Positions 9,111 to 18,632 of a DNA stretch of 64,000 bases are shown here, one piece after another; the stretch's first letter is position 1, and every line of letters begins with the position of its first letter. The stretch comes from Acidimicrobiales bacterium. Lineage in GTDB: Bacteria > Actinomycetota > Acidimicrobiia > Acidimicrobiales > JAHWLA01. Where the stretch lies: the NCBI GenBank assembly GCA_035536915.1, contig DATLNE010000032.1, positions 67,752 through 131,751 on the forward strand, in the 5' to 3' direction. Under the pieces are notes generated by a model, which saw nothing but the letters and a program-made list of their open reading frames with translations, was not told the origin of the DNA and searched no databases. The position numbers were made by a program, and so were the translations under genes.

Positions 9111-9304
9111 GCGAGGGGCCCGCCGAGGTCCGCCGCATCCAGCCCTACCAGGCGCGAAAGGCGTACCTGTGCCCGGGCTGCAACCAGGACATCCCTGCCG
9201 GCGTCGGCCACCTGGTGGTCGTGCCGGAGGAGTCTCCGGACCTGCGTCGCCATTGGCACCACGCCTGCTGGGCCAATCGCCACCGCCGTCGGCCTGGGCG
9301 CTGA
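9107..9304 (+). CDS. Small conserved actinobacterial zinc-binding-type protein
   Basis: 65 residues from GTG 9107. It contains CPGCNQDIPAGVGHLV and RRHWHHACW, so four Cys/His pairs likely bind a metal. Small actinobacterial proteins with this CPGC...RRHWH..CW pattern are often annotated as ATP/GTP-binding, but no nucleotide-binding motif is visible. Coupled by GTGA overlap to the upstream membrane peptide. It ends eight bases before the convergent yraN. Role unknown. Confidence 0.75.
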   Translation: MSEGPAEVRRIQPYQARKAYLCPGCNQDIPAGVGHLVVVPEESPDLRRHWHHACWANRHRRRPGR

Positions 9305-9312
9305 GCGGCCCG

Positions 9313-9660
9313 TCAAAACGCGCCTTCGAGCACCTCGATCTCGTCGCCGAGCACGGCGGCCACGTCGAAGCGGATCTCGCGCGGCCTGAGTGGCGCGTCG
9401 TCCTCCAGCCACCGGGCAGCCAGCCGCCGTAGTCGCATCTGCTTGGCGCGGGTCACGGCTTCTGCGGGCACGCCGAAGGCGTCGGTGGTGCGCGTCTTCA
9501 CCTCGCAGAACACGAACACCCGCCCGTTGCGCACGATCAGGTCGAGCTCGCCGTCACGGCAGCTCCAGTTCCGAGCCAGCACCTCGTAGCCGCGCGCTTC
9601 GTACCAGGAGGCGACGGCGTCTTCGCCGCGGGCGCCGAGCGCCCGCCGCTGGTCCGTCAA
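9313..9660 (-). CDS. YraN / UPF0102 nuclease-fold protein
   Basis: 115 residues. GARGEDAVASWYEARGYEVL, then GELDLIVR and FCEVKTR place it in UPF0102, a restriction-endonuclease-like fold with an E..D..EVK metal site. In actinobacteria this gene is regularly found near DUF2469, comM and dprA, as here. It begins directly after the stop of DUF2469 at 9661. Proposed roles are DNA repair or Holliday-junction processing; none is shown. Confidence 0.9.
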   Translation of the reverse strand: MTDQRRALGARGEDAVASWYEARGYEVLARNWSCRDGELDLIVRNGRVFVFCEVKTRTTDAFGVPAEAVTRAKQMRLRRLAARWLEDDAPLRPREIRFDVAAVLGDEIEVLEGAF

Positions 9661-9954
9661 CTACAGCTCCTTCTCAGGCAGTTCTTCGACGTTGACGTCC
9701 TTGAACGTGACGACGCGCACGGAGGACACGAAGCGGGCGGGCCGATACATGTCCCACACCCAGGCGTCGCCGAGCTCGATCTCGAAGTAGGTGCGCCCGT
9801 CCTGGTTCCGCGCCTCCATCTTGACCTCGTTGGCCAGGTAGAAGCGCCGCTCGGTTTCCACCACGTAGCGGAACATCGGCAGCACCGCCCGGTACTCCTG
9901 GTACAGCTGGAGCTCGATCTCGGTTTCGTACCGTTCGAGGTCCTCGGCGCTCAT
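9661..9954 (-). CDS. DUF2469 family protein
   Basis: 97 residues. MSAEDLERYETEIELQLYQE and YVVETERRFYLANEV are typical of the actinobacteria-specific DUF2469 family (Rv2901c-like). No known catalytic motif. TACGAT lies six bases upstream of the ATG, indicating a leaderless transcript that could also carry yraN. In Mycobacterium rnhB lies between this gene and lepB; here only 15 bases separate them. Confidence 0.9.
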   Translation of the reverse strand: MSAEDLERYETEIELQLYQEYRAVLPMFRYVVETERRFYLANEVKMEARNQDGRTYFEIELGDAWVWDMYRPARFVSSVRVVTFKDVNVEELPEKEL

Positions 9955-9960
9955 GAGCCC

Positions 9961-9966
9961 ATCGTA
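9961..9966 (-). promoter_or_regulatory. -10 box TACGAT of leaderless DUF2469 gene
   Basis: TACGAT on the minus strand, six bases before the ATG at 9954, in the short gap after the lepB stop. Confidence 0.5.
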
Positions 9967-9969
9967 GGG

Positions 9970-10647
9970 CTACAGGAAAGATGCGTCGGCCAACGGCCAG
10001 ACACGGACAACGGCCCGTCCGACGACGGTGTCCTGGTCGATGGTGCCGAAGAACCGGCTGTCGGCCGAGTTTCCCCGGTTGTCGCCCATCACCCACAACT
10101 CCCCTTGCGGCACCGTGACCGGCGTGAAGTTGCTGGTTGTCAGGCCCGGAGCCAGGTAGGGCTCGACCAGTTGGCGGCCGTTGACGAAGACGTGTCCGTC
10201 CTTGCCTTCGACGGTGTCGCCCGGCAGGCCCACCACCCGCTTGATGAACTCCTCGGTGGAGGGCTGTACGACGCCGACCCGCTCGAGGACCCAACGCACG
10301 GGGTTGGAGTTGGTGGCGGGTGCGGGCCCGAAGCCGCGGCTGGGGCGGTCGAACACCACGATGTCGCCGCGCCGGGGTTCGTGGAACTTGTAGGCCAACT
10401 TCGACACGACCACCCGGTCGTCGATCTGCAACTGCGGCAGCATCGACCCCGACGGGATGTAGAACGCCTGGGCCAGGAACGTCTTGACCACGAAAGCGAT
10501 GCAGAGAGCAACGACGAACAGGACCGGCAGTTCCCGCAGTGTGCGCGCCGCGCTGGTCGGCCGCTCCTGTGCGTGTGGCCGAGCGAGTGCCGGGTCCGAA
10601 GCCTCCGCCGTGGTTCCCCCCCGAGGCGATGACGCCTCCGGTGTCAC
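9970..10647 (-). CDS. lepB: Signal peptidase I
   Basis: 225 residues. After a cytoplasmic tail and one membrane span ([19 protein letters not shown]), the S26 boxes appear in order: [11 protein letters not shown] with the catalytic Ser, [25 protein letters not shown] with the general-base Lys, and [13 protein letters not shown]. It removes signal peptides from exported proteins on the outer face of the membrane. It overlaps rplS by four bases, part of the trmD-rplS-lepB run. Confidence 0.96.
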   Translation of the reverse strand: MTPEASSPRGGTTAEASDPALARPHAQERPTSAARTLRELPVLFVVALCIAFVVKTFLAQAFYIPSGSMLPQLQIDDRVVVSKLAYKFHEPRRGDIVVFDRPSRGFGPAPATNSNPVRWVLERVGVVQPSTEEFIKRVVGLPGDTVEGKDGHVFVNGRQLVEPYLAPGLTTSNFTPVTVPQGELWVMGDNRGNSADSRFFGTIDQDTVVGRAVVRVWPLADASFL

Positions 10648-10994
10648 CGAGCTGCCCGCTTCTCCTTGATCTTGGCAGCCTTCCCCTGCAGGTCACGCAG
10701 GTAGTACAGCTTCGCCCGCCGGACGTCGCCGTGCCGCACGACCTCGATCTTGGCGATGATCGGCGAGTGCACGGGGAACGTGCGCTCCACGCCGACGCCG
10801 AAGCTCACCTTGCGGACGGTGAACGTCTCACGGACGCCCGAGCCCTGTCGGCGGATGACGTCGCCCTGGAACACCTGGACGCGCTCGCGGTTGCCCTCGA
10901 CCACGCGTACGTGGACCTTGAGGTGGTCGCCCGGCGAGAAGGCGGGCACGTCGTCGCGCAAACTGCTGCGGTCGACCAGATCGGTGGGGTTCAT
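10644..10994 (-). CDS. rplS: 50S ribosomal protein L19
   Basis: 116 residues from ATG 10994; the longer open frame to 11150 runs antiparallel-free through trmD and is rejected. Typical L19 segments are [48 protein letters not shown] and [19 protein letters not shown]19 lies at the 30S-50S interface. It overlaps trmD by four bases upstream and lepB by four bases downstream. Confidence 0.97.
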   Translation of the reverse strand: MNPTDLVDRSSLRDDVPAFSPGDHLKVHVRVVEGNRERVQVFQGDVIRRQGSGVRETFTVRKVSFGVGVERTFPVHSPIIAKIEVVRHGDVRRAKLYYLRDLQGKAAKIKEKRAAR

Positions 10995-11770
10995 GGCGCG
11001 GGAGACTCCTCGGTGATGTTCCCGGGGGACGTCACAGAATAGCCATGCTCCTGCAGCAGGCGCACCTCGTCGTCGGAAAGGCCGCCTCGGGCCTCGATGA
11101 GATCCGGTCGTCGCTCGATGGTGCGGCGCAGCGCTTGGGCCCGCCGCCACCGGGCGATGCGGCCGTGATCACCCGACCGGAGCACCTCGGGTACGGGTGC
11201 GCCCCGGAACTCCGCAGGCCTCGTGTAGTGCGGGTATTCGAGCAAGCCGTCGCTGAACGACTCGTCGTCGGCAGAGGTCTCGTTGCCCATGACCCCGGGC
11301 ACCAGGCGGGCCACCGCTTCGATCACGACCAGCGACGCCGCCTCCCCACCCGCCAGCACGTAGTCGCCGATCGACAGCTCCCCGTCGACCAGGTGGTCGA
11401 CGACGCGCTGGTCCACGCCCTCGTACCGGCCGCACAGCAGCGAGAACCCGGGCCGGGCGCCGGCCAGGTCTCGGGCAACCTCCTGGCTGAAGCGGCGACC
11501 GCCCGGCCCCAGCAGCAACAGCGGCCGGGGCGGCCCCACCAGCTCGACCGCCCTGAAGATGGGCTCAGGGGCCAGCACCATGCCTGCACCGCCGCCGAAG
11601 GGGGCGTCGTCGACCGAGCGGTGGGAGTCGACAGCCGTCGAGCGCAGGTCGTGGACCCGCAGGTCGAGCAACCCCGCCCGCCGGGCCTTGCCGATGAGGC
11701 TCTCCCACAGGAAGCCCTCGACCATCGCCGGGAAGATGGTGAAGACGTCGATGCGCAGCGGCTCGCTCAT
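10991..11770 (-). CDS. trmD: tRNA (guanine37-N1)-methyltransferase
   Basis: 259 residues. [15 protein letters not shown], the [10 protein letters not shown] loop, [31 protein letters not shown] and the SAM-binding trefoil-knot segment [13 protein letters not shown] identify TrmD. It methylates G37 of tRNAs reading CNN codons and prevents +1 frameshifting. Its ATG overlaps the preceding quinone reductase stop by four bases, so an oxidoreductase has been inserted into the usual rimM-trmD operon. Confidence 0.97.
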   Translation of the reverse strand: MSEPLRIDVFTIFPAMVEGFLWESLIGKARRAGLLDLRVHDLRSTAVDSHRSVDDAPFGGGAGMVLAPEPIFRAVELVGPPRPLLLLGPGGRRFSQEVARDLAGARPGFSLLCGRYEGVDQRVVDHLVDGELSIGDYVLAGGEAASLVVIEAVARLVPGVMGNETSADDESFSDGLLEYPHYTRPAEFRGAPVPEVLRSGDHGRIARWRRAQALRRTIERRPDLIEARGGLSDDEVRLLQEHGYSVTSPGNITEESPAP

Positions 11771-12759
11771 CCGGAGGCGACGTCGACGACGACCTTGCCG
11801 TAGGTGCCGCGCCCGCCGAGCGACACCAGCGCAGCAGGCGCCTGGTCAAACGGCACGACCTGCGACACCAACGGGTCGATCAAGCCGTCCGCATAGAGCC
11901 GGGTCAATGCCTCGTGCGCCTGGCGGGGCACCTCGGGGCGCCTGCGGTTGTAGAGGCCCCAGTGCACGCCGACAACCGAGTAGTTCTTGACGAGCACGTG
12001 GTTGGCCCGTGCCTGGGGAATGCGGCCGCTGGTGAAGCCGATCACCAACAGCCTGCCCTCGAAGGCGATGCACTTGGTCGACTTGTCGAACACGTCGCCG
12101 CCCACCGGGTCGTAGACGACATCGGCACCGCGGCCGTCGGTGAACTCCTTGACCGCCTCCACGAAATCGTCGGCCCGGTAGTCGACGGCCAAGTCGACGC
12201 CCAGCTCGTGCAGCACCTTCACCTTGTCGGCGCCGCCGGCGGTGGCCACCACCCGCGCACCGGCCGCCTGGCCGAGCTGGATGGCAGCCGAACCCACTCC
12301 CCCGGCCCCGGCGTGTACCAGCAGGGTCTCGCCCGGCTGGATGTGGGCGCGCGTGTGCAGCGCCACCCACCCCGTCTGGTACGTGACATGCAGCGCGGCG
12401 GCCGATGTCCACGACATGCCTGCGGGCACCGGGTAGAGGGCCGCCGCTGGCGCCACCGTGCGTTCCGCCAAGCCGCCAGGTCCCATGGTGGGCGCCCCCA
12501 GCACCCGGTCCCCGGGCGCCAGTCCGTCGACGCCCTCGCCCACCTCGACCACGGTTCCCGCCATCTCGACGCCCGGTGTGAACGGCAGCGCAGGCTTCTC
12601 CTGGTACTCCCCCTTGCAGAGCAGGATGTCGGGGAAGTTGAGCGCGGCGGCGGCGACCTCGACCACGACGTGGCCGGGCGGCGGCACAGGCGGGTCGACC
12701 TCGTCCAGCCGGAGCACGTCGATCGGCTCGCCCAGCTCGTGCACACGCCACGCTTGCAT
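11767..12759 (-). CDS. NADPH:quinone reductase-like MDR family oxidoreductase
   Basis: 330 residues from ATG 12759; the frame opens seven codons earlier but the MDR fold begins MQAWRVHELGEP, and a TACGGT box sits eight bases before this ATG. A GroES-like domain (LNFPDILLCKGEYQEKPALPF, PGVEMAGTVVEVG) precedes a Rossmann fold with VHAGAGGVGSAAIQLGQA. The zinc-ligand Cys/His of alcohol dehydrogenases are absent, as in quinone reductases. Its stop overlaps trmD by four bases although the enzyme has no evident role in tRNA modification. Confidence 0.9.
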   Translation of the reverse strand: MQAWRVHELGEPIDVLRLDEVDPPVPPPGHVVVEVAAAALNFPDILLCKGEYQEKPALPFTPGVEMAGTVVEVGEGVDGLAPGDRVLGAPTMGPGGLAERTVAPAAALYPVPAGMSWTSAAALHVTYQTGWVALHTRAHIQPGETLLVHAGAGGVGSAAIQLGQAAGARVVATAGGADKVKVLHELGVDLAVDYRADDFVEAVKEFTDGRGADVVYDPVGGDVFDKSTKCIAFEGRLLVIGFTSGRIPQARANHVLVKNYSVVGVHWGLYNRRRPEVPRQAHEALTRLYADGLIDPLVSQVVPFDQAPAALVSLGGRGTYGKVVVDVASG

Positions 12760-12767
12760 GGCGCTAG

Positions 12768-12773
12768 ACCGTA
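12768..12773 (-). promoter_or_regulatory. -10 box TACGGT of leaderless quinone reductase (and trmD operon)
   Basis: TACGGT on the minus strand ends eight bases before the ATG at 12759, inside the 19-base gap between two divergent starts. It may drive quinone reductase-trmD-rplS-lepB. Confidence 0.45.
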
Positions 12774-12778
12774 CTGGC

Positions 12779-13111
12779 ATGGCCGAGGCGTTCTGCTACC
12801 TCACGACGACCGGCCGCCGCACCGGCCGAGCGCACACCATCGAGATCTGGTTCGGCCAGGACGGCGACGCTGGCACCCTCTACCTGCTGTCAGGCGGCGG
12901 CGACGGGGCGGACTGGGTGCGCAACGGCCGAGCCACACCCGAGGTCACCGTTCGGATCGGCTCGACGAGCTACGACGCCCGCTTCCGGCTGGTCGACGAC
13001 CCCGACGAAGACGCGCTGGCGCGGCGCCTGCTGCTCGAAAAGTACGACGACAAGGGCGAGCTGGCCGACTGGGGCCGCCGCTCCCTCGCCGTCGCCCTCG
13101 ACCTGCGCTGA
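12779..13111 (+). CDS. DDN-like F420-type nitroreductase family protein
   Basis: 110 residues. The start TTTGRRTGRAHTIEIWF and later LYLLSGGGDGADWVRN with ATPEVTVRIG fit the deazaflavin (F420)-dependent nitroreductase family (DDN-like). Members reduce nitro- or quinone-like substrates with F420H2; others bind F420 or fatty acids. It starts 19 bases from the divergent quinone reductase, so the two redox genes may share a control region. Substrate unknown. Confidence 0.85.
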   Translation: MAEAFCYLTTTGRRTGRAHTIEIWFGQDGDAGTLYLLSGGGDGADWVRNGRATPEVTVRIGSTSYDARFRLVDDPDEDALARRLLLEKYDDKGELADWGRRSLAVALDLR

Positions 13112-13156
13112 GTCAGTCGAGCCGATAGGCGAGCGACCAATGAGCACAGTGCCTGT

Positions 13157-13179
13157 CTCGGCGGCCGCAGGCCGTCGAG
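13157..13179. terminator. Candidate hairpin between convergent DDN-like gene and rimM
   Basis: CTCGGCGGCC, loop GCA, GGCCGTCGAG: a ten-pair stem counting one G-U pair. There is no T tract, so it is at best a non-canonical terminator. It lies in the 115-base gap after the DDN-like gene and beyond the rimM stop. Nothing else is seen in this gap. Confidence 0.3.
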
Positions 13180-13226
13180 AACGACCTACGGCGCGTGGCG
13201 GGTGACCTGTCCGCGCAACTCCGGCG

Positions 13227-13679
13227 TCAGTCGAGCAAGCCGGCGGGCGGATCGACCACCACGCGCCCGTCACCCGACGACACCACGAAGCGCAGCGGCA
13301 CCAAGCCGCTGCTGTCGAGGACCAGCAGGTCGCTGGCCGGGTTGGCCTCTACGGCCGTGACCACGCCGTAGCGGGTGCCGTCGACGCCGACCACCTCGGC
13401 GTCGATCAACTCGTGGACCCAGAGCTCGTCGGGGTCGTCGAGGGGCTCAGCCGACAAGATCGTGCCTCGAAGGGCGTCGGCGTCCTCGCGTGAGTGAACG
13501 CCGCTGAACGTCACGATCCACCGACCGAGGTGGGGCGACGAGCGTTCGATGGTGAGCGGGCCGTTTTCCGTCGCCAAGACGGTGCCCGGCTCCATGCGTT
13601 CGTCGCGGTTGGTGAACAAGGCGACGACGACCTCGCCGCGCAAGCCGTGGGGCTTCACGACCTGCCCGACTTCGAGCAT
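13227..13679 (-). CDS. rimM: Ribosome maturation factor RimM
   Basis: 150 residues. LEVGQVVKPHGLRGEVVV opens the RimM N-terminal beta barrel; DELWVHELIDAEVV and the C-terminal PRC-barrel segment LPLRFV-like end follow. RimM helps assemble the 30S head with S19. It lies eight bases after the KH-protein stop in the rpsP-khpA-rimM operon. trmD normally follows directly but is displaced here by the quinone reductase. Confidence 0.94.
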   Translation of the reverse strand: MLEVGQVVKPHGLRGEVVVALFTNRDERMEPGTVLATENGPLTIERSSPHLGRWIVTFSGVHSREDADALRGTILSAEPLDDPDELWVHELIDAEVVGVDGTRYGVVTAVEANPASDLLVLDSSGLVPLRFVVSSGDGRVVVDPPAGLLD

Positions 13680-13687
13680 GGTGTCGC

Positions 13688-14026
13688 TCAGTCGACGATG
13701 TCGACGGCCGCCTCGACGCCCTCCCGGGCGCCTGCGGCACGCACGACCGTGCGGATGGCTTGGGCCACGCGGCCCCGCTTGCCGATGATCTTGCCCATGT
13801 CGTCGGGCGCCACGTGCAGCCGCAGGTTCACGCCGCGGCGGTCGGGCTCTTGTTCGACGACCACCGAGTCGGGGTCGTCGACCATCTGGCGGGCGACGTA
13901 CTCCAGCACCCGCTTGGCGGTGCCACCCTCCACCTGGTTGGCGTCGCCCGGTTCGTACTCGACCTGGTTGACGTCGCCCTCTTCGTACTCGACGTCGTCG
14001 CCGACCTCAGGCTGGTCGTCGCTCAC
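13688..14026 (-). CDS. khpA: KH-domain RNA-binding protein KhpA with acidic N-terminal repeat
   Basis: 112 residues. The C-terminal 75 residues are the small KH protein found between rpsP and rimM, with the GXXG loop in [14 protein letters not shown]. KhpA with KhpB binds many RNAs and affects cell division in Gram-positives. Residues 12-31 form two ten-residue repeats ([10 protein letters not shown] / [10 protein letters not shown]), absent from typical KhpA of about 75-80 residues. The ATG overlaps the rpsP stop by four bases, which supports this long start. Confidence 0.93.
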   Translation of the reverse strand: MSDDQPEVGDDVEYEEGDVNQVEYEPGDANQVEGGTAKRVLEYVARQMVDDPDSVVVEQEPDRRGVNLRLHVAPDDMGKIIGKRGRVAQAIRTVVRAAGAREGVEAAVDIVD

Positions 14027-14280
14027 GACTTGAACTGCTCCCAGGCGCCGGAGATCTTCAACAGCTTCTCGACGGTCTCGGTGGGCTGGGCGCCCTTCTG
14101 GAGCCAGCCGACGGCCTTGTCGTTGTCGATCTTGATACCGGAGGGCTCCAAGCGGGGCTCGTAGGTACCGATGATCTCGATGAACCGGCCATCGCGAGGC
14201 GAGCGGCTGTCGGCCGCCACCACCCGGTAGGTCGGCTGCTTTTTCTTCCCCATCCGCATGAGGCGGAGCTTCACTGCCAC
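14023..14280 (-). CDS. rpsP: 30S ribosomal protein S16
   Basis: 85 residues. [39 protein letters not shown] and [13 protein letters not shown] are S16. It leads the rpsP-khpA-rimM operon, downstream of ffh with a gap of 18 bases. Confidence 0.97.
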   Translation of the reverse strand: MAVKLRLMRMGKKKQPTYRVVAADSRSPRDGRFIEIIGTYEPRLEPSGIKIDNDKAVGWLQKGAQPTETVEKLLKISGAWEQFKS

Positions 14281-14298
14281 GGTGGCGTCTCTTCCTGT

Positions 14299-15639
<1,341 letters not shown>

Positions 15640-15649
15640 GCGGGGAGCC

Positions 15650-15655
15650 AGGGTA
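15650..15655 (-). promoter_or_regulatory. -10 box TACCCT upstream of ffh
   Basis: TACCCT on the minus strand, ten bases before the ATG, predicting a leader of at most a few bases for ffh and the genes after it. Confidence 0.4.
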
Positions 15656-15689
15656 CTTGACCGCCCCCGACCAGCCGAAAGCGGCGGGC

Positions 15690-17375
15690 TCAGCCCACCA
15701 CGATGACGGTGGCCGTGCCCTCACCCTGGCTCGACCAGTGGTTGCACGCCCCCGACTGGAAGGTGAACTTGGCTGTGTAGGTGCCGGGCTTGTCGTACGT
15801 GTGTGTGTAGACCTTGGTCAGCTCGCCCCGTTCCTTTGGCGTCTTCTCCGGGTGGAGAGGCAGGGACATTGTGCAGGCGATGCCGCAGTCTTCTTGCGGC
15901 GTCGGCACGCCGAAGAACACCGACGGATTGCCGCACTGGTCGACGATCTTGGCGTCGGGGTCTGTGGCTGTGACCTTGAACGTCACCGGCTGGCCCACCT
16001 TCACCCGGTCGGGCTCAACGCAGACGTCGACGGTCAGCGGCTGGTTGGCCGGCTCTTGGCCCGCACCGACGCCCGAGGCGGAGCCGCTGCACGAACCGCT
16101 GCTGCCTGTCGGCCCCGGCTCAGGCTCGGGCCGCCCCTCTTTGGGACGGGGCTGCTCCAGGTAGCGGTCGGTCACCGCGGGCACCGGTAGCTCGCCGCCA
16201 CCCTTGACCTCGAAGGCGTAGACGGGCACGAGCACCTCGCCGACCTGCTGGAGGGCCAGGTGCACGGCGGTCAGCGTCACCACGTGGGTGGCGCCCGCCG
16301 GATGGCGGTCGTCGTAGAGCGGCATTGGGCCGACAGCCGGACCGCGGCGCAGCCGGTCGAGGCCGCCCTGCACGCCCACCAGCGGGTAGTCGCCGATGGC
16401 GCGGGGCGAGGCGAGGAAGCCGTTGCCGCCGACGACCTCGCCCTTGGGCCCGATGGTGATGCTGTGGCCGAAGCCGAGCACGGGCAGCCCACCGACCGAA
16501 GGCGACACCGTGGCCTGCCACGACCAGCCGCCGCCCTCCACGCGGAGCGTGTCGAGGGGCACGCCCAATCGCCCGAACACGTCTCGGGCGATGCGCTCGG
16601 CGCCCGCCTTGTCGGGCACGTCGGCGGGCGGGTTGGGCGGCGGGGCCGCCTTCGTGGGCGGCGTGGCCGCGCCAGGATCGGGCTCGGGGGCGCCGCACCC
16701 GCAGTCGGCGTCGGGCGGGCAGGGCGGGCACGGGCGGACCGACGACGAGCCGCCGCTGCTCGGCGTCGAGCCGGCGCCCGCGTCGGAGGCGACGGAGCAC
16801 GACGCCGACGATGTCGTCGCCCCCTCCGGGCTGTCACTCGTGGCCGAGTTGCAGGAGGTGACCGGGACCGACGCACAGCCCATGGCTTTCACCGAGTCTT
16901 CAGGGGACGACGACACCGGAGCATCGGCACACCCCGACGACAGGTACCACGGTCGCCCTGCGCTGGTCTCCACGTTGAGGTACCGAGTGGCGCCCTTCAC
17001 CGTGTAGACGCTGCCCTGCTTGCGGGCCTCGCCGTCGAGGCCGAGTGCTCGGGCCAAGCGCTCCACGGCGTCGCGGTCGTCGCCGTCGGGCAGGCGGAAG
17101 GCGGGCGCCTCCACCGGCAGCTCGGGCAGGGTGCCCTCCACGACGTAGTCGACGCCGCCGCCCATCGGTGCGCTCATGGCGGCCATGTCGGCGCTTCGTT
17201 CGGCACCAGCCGCAAGCGTGGGGAGGCGTTCCAACGATGAGCCCGAGCGGGCAGCCACCACAGCAATGCCTGCCACGGCGACGACGAACGCCGACATGGC
17301 GGCGAGAGCGACGATCCGGTTACGCATGCCGGTTGGACGCATCGTCTCGGCCCTCGGTTCCCGCGCTCGCTCCAT
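15690..17375 (-). CDS. Membrane-anchored protein with C-terminal PKD-like domain, unknown function
   Basis: 561 residues from ATG 17375, whose A is the last base of the ftsY stop (TGATG). One N-terminal membrane span (IVALAAMSAFVVAVAGIAVV) predicts an extracytoplasmic body. A Cys/Pro-rich low-complexity stretch (PCPPCPPDADCGCG) lies around residue 220. The last 110 residues look like a PKD/Ig-type beta sandwich (VKVGQPVTFKVTATDPDA, HTYDKPGTYTAKF) with several Cys. The middle region is not recognised. Coupling to ftsY does not prove a shared task. A later ATG at 17342 is possible. Confidence 0.75.
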   Translation of the reverse strand: MERAREPRAETMRPTGMRNRIVALAAMSAFVVAVAGIAVVAARSGSSLERLPTLAAGAERSADMAAMSAPMGGGVDYVVEGTLPELPVEAPAFRLPDGDDRDAVERLARALGLDGEARKQGSVYTVKGATRYLNVETSAGRPWYLSSGCADAPVSSSPEDSVKAMGCASVPVTSCNSATSDSPEGATTSSASCSVASDAGAGSTPSSGGSSSVRPCPPCPPDADCGCGAPEPDPGAATPPTKAAPPPNPPADVPDKAGAERIARDVFGRLGVPLDTLRVEGGGWSWQATVSPSVGGLPVLGFGHSITIGPKGEVVGGNGFLASPRAIGDYPLVGVQGGLDRLRRGPAVGPMPLYDDRHPAGATHVVTLTAVHLALQQVGEVLVPVYAFEVKGGGELPVPAVTDRYLEQPRPKEGRPEPEPGPTGSSGSCSGSASGVGAGQEPANQPLTVDVCVEPDRVKVGQPVTFKVTATDPDAKIVDQCGNPSVFFGVPTPQEDCGIACTMSLPLHPEKTPKERGELTKVYTHTYDKPGTYTAKFTFQSGACNHWSSQGEGTATVIVVG

Positions 17376-18577
17376 CAGGCGAACAGGGCGTCGACGAACT
17401 CGTCCGGGTCGAAGTCGACCAGGTCGTCGGCCGTCTCCCCCAGCCCTACCAACTTGATGGGCACGCCCAACTCGGTGCGGATGGCCACGGCGATGCCGCC
17501 CTTGGCGGTGCCATCGAGCTTGGTCAGCACGATGCCGGTCACGCCCACGGCCTCGGTGAACTGCTTGGCCTGCACCAAGCCGTTCTGGCCGGTGGTGGCG
17601 TCGATCACCAGGAGCACCTCGGTGAGGTTGCCCGGCGGCCGCTCGGCGATGCGCCGCACCTTCTTGAGCTCCTCCATGAGGTTGACCTTGGTGTGGAGCC
17701 GCCCGGCGGTGTCGGCCAGCACCAGGTCGGCCCCGCGCGCCGCAGCCCGCTCCACGGCGTCGAACACCACCGAACCGGGGTCGCCGCCCTCGGCCCCACG
17801 CACGAGATCGGCGTTGACCCGCTTGGCCCACAGTTCCAACTGCTCGGCCGCCGCCGCCCGGAAGGTGTCGCCCGCGGCCATGACCACGGACCGCCCCGCG
17901 CTCACCTCACGCAGCCCCAGCTTGCCGATGGTCGTGGTCTTGCCCACGCCGTTGACACCCACGAACAGCCACACGTTGGGGCCGCCCGGCTCCAAGCGCA
18001 GCGACCGGTCGCCCTCGCCCAGCCGGTCCTTGAGGTCGGCCTTGAGGGCGTCGACCAGCTCCTGCGGACTGGTCATGCCCTCGGCCTTGACCTGAGCCCG
18101 CAGGTCGTCGAGCAGCGCTGTGGTGGTGGCCACGCCGACGTCGGCCCGGATCAGCGCCTCTTCCAACTCGTCCCACGTCTCGTCGTCGATCTTGGACCGC
18201 GACAGCACCGATCCGACGTAGCCGGCCAACAAGCTGCGGGCTTTGCCCAACCGGTCGCGGAACCGTGGTCGGACCGGGGCGACGACCTCCGGCTCCGGCT
18301 CAGCCTCCGCAGGCTCGGGTTCGGCCTCGACCACGACCGGCTGCGCCCCCAATGGGAACTCGGGCGCCTCCTCGGCCACGTCGACGGCGGCTGCCGCCAA
18401 GGCCGCTTCGATCTCGGCCACCTGCTCAGGCGTGAGGTCGGTGCCCTCGGCGGCCTCGACGGCAGGTCCGGAGGCGGGCGGCTCCAGCTCGGGTCGGCGG
18501 CCGCGACGGCGGCTCACGACCACGCCGCCCACCGAGGCGAGCAGCACGACGACGATCAGGACGAGGACGATCTCCAT
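17375..18577 (-). CDS. ftsY: Signal recognition particle receptor FtsY
   Basis: 400 residues. It begins with a membrane helix (MEIVLVLIVVVLLASVGGVV), then an acidic Glu/Ala/Pro-rich A domain to about residue 95. The NG GTPase follows with GVNGVGKTTTIGKL, DTAGRLHTK and TKLDGTAKGG. FtsY docks the Ffh-ribosome complex at the membrane. The terminal membrane helix is an actinobacterial trait. A RecA-NDp-like motif is centred about 20 bases upstream, which is unexpected for a secretion gene. Confidence 0.96.
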   Translation of the reverse strand: MEIVLVLIVVVLLASVGGVVVSRRRGRRPELEPPASGPAVEAAEGTDLTPEQVAEIEAALAAAAVDVAEEAPEFPLGAQPVVVEAEPEPAEAEPEPEVVAPVRPRFRDRLGKARSLLAGYVGSVLSRSKIDDETWDELEEALIRADVGVATTTALLDDLRAQVKAEGMTSPQELVDALKADLKDRLGEGDRSLRLEPGGPNVWLFVGVNGVGKTTTIGKLGLREVSAGRSVVMAAGDTFRAAAAEQLELWAKRVNADLVRGAEGGDPGSVVFDAVERAAARGADLVLADTAGRLHTKVNLMEELKKVRRIAERPPGNLTEVLLVIDATTGQNGLVQAKQFTEAVGVTGIVLTKLDGTAKGGIAVAIRTELGVPIKLVGLGETADDLVDFDPDEFVDALFA

Positions 18578-18587
18578 GGCGGCGGCC

Positions 18588-18610
18588 AGCCTACAGAGGG
18601 GGTGTGACAG
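18588..18610 (-). promoter_or_regulatory. RecA-NDp-like promoter motif upstream of ftsY
   Basis: Minus strand: CTGTCACAC, eight bases, TAGGCT, then ten bases to the ATG. Same layout and same 14-base core as the element upstream of comM. It predicts a near-leaderless ftsY transcript. Confidence 0.42.
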
Positions 18611-18632
18611 CTATGGCCGCCGACCCGACGGG

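Noticed and set aside
13112-13226. Possible tRNA or small RNA in the gap
   Set aside because: No T-arm GTTCRA-type sequence or cloverleaf can be drawn; only a hairpin is visible.
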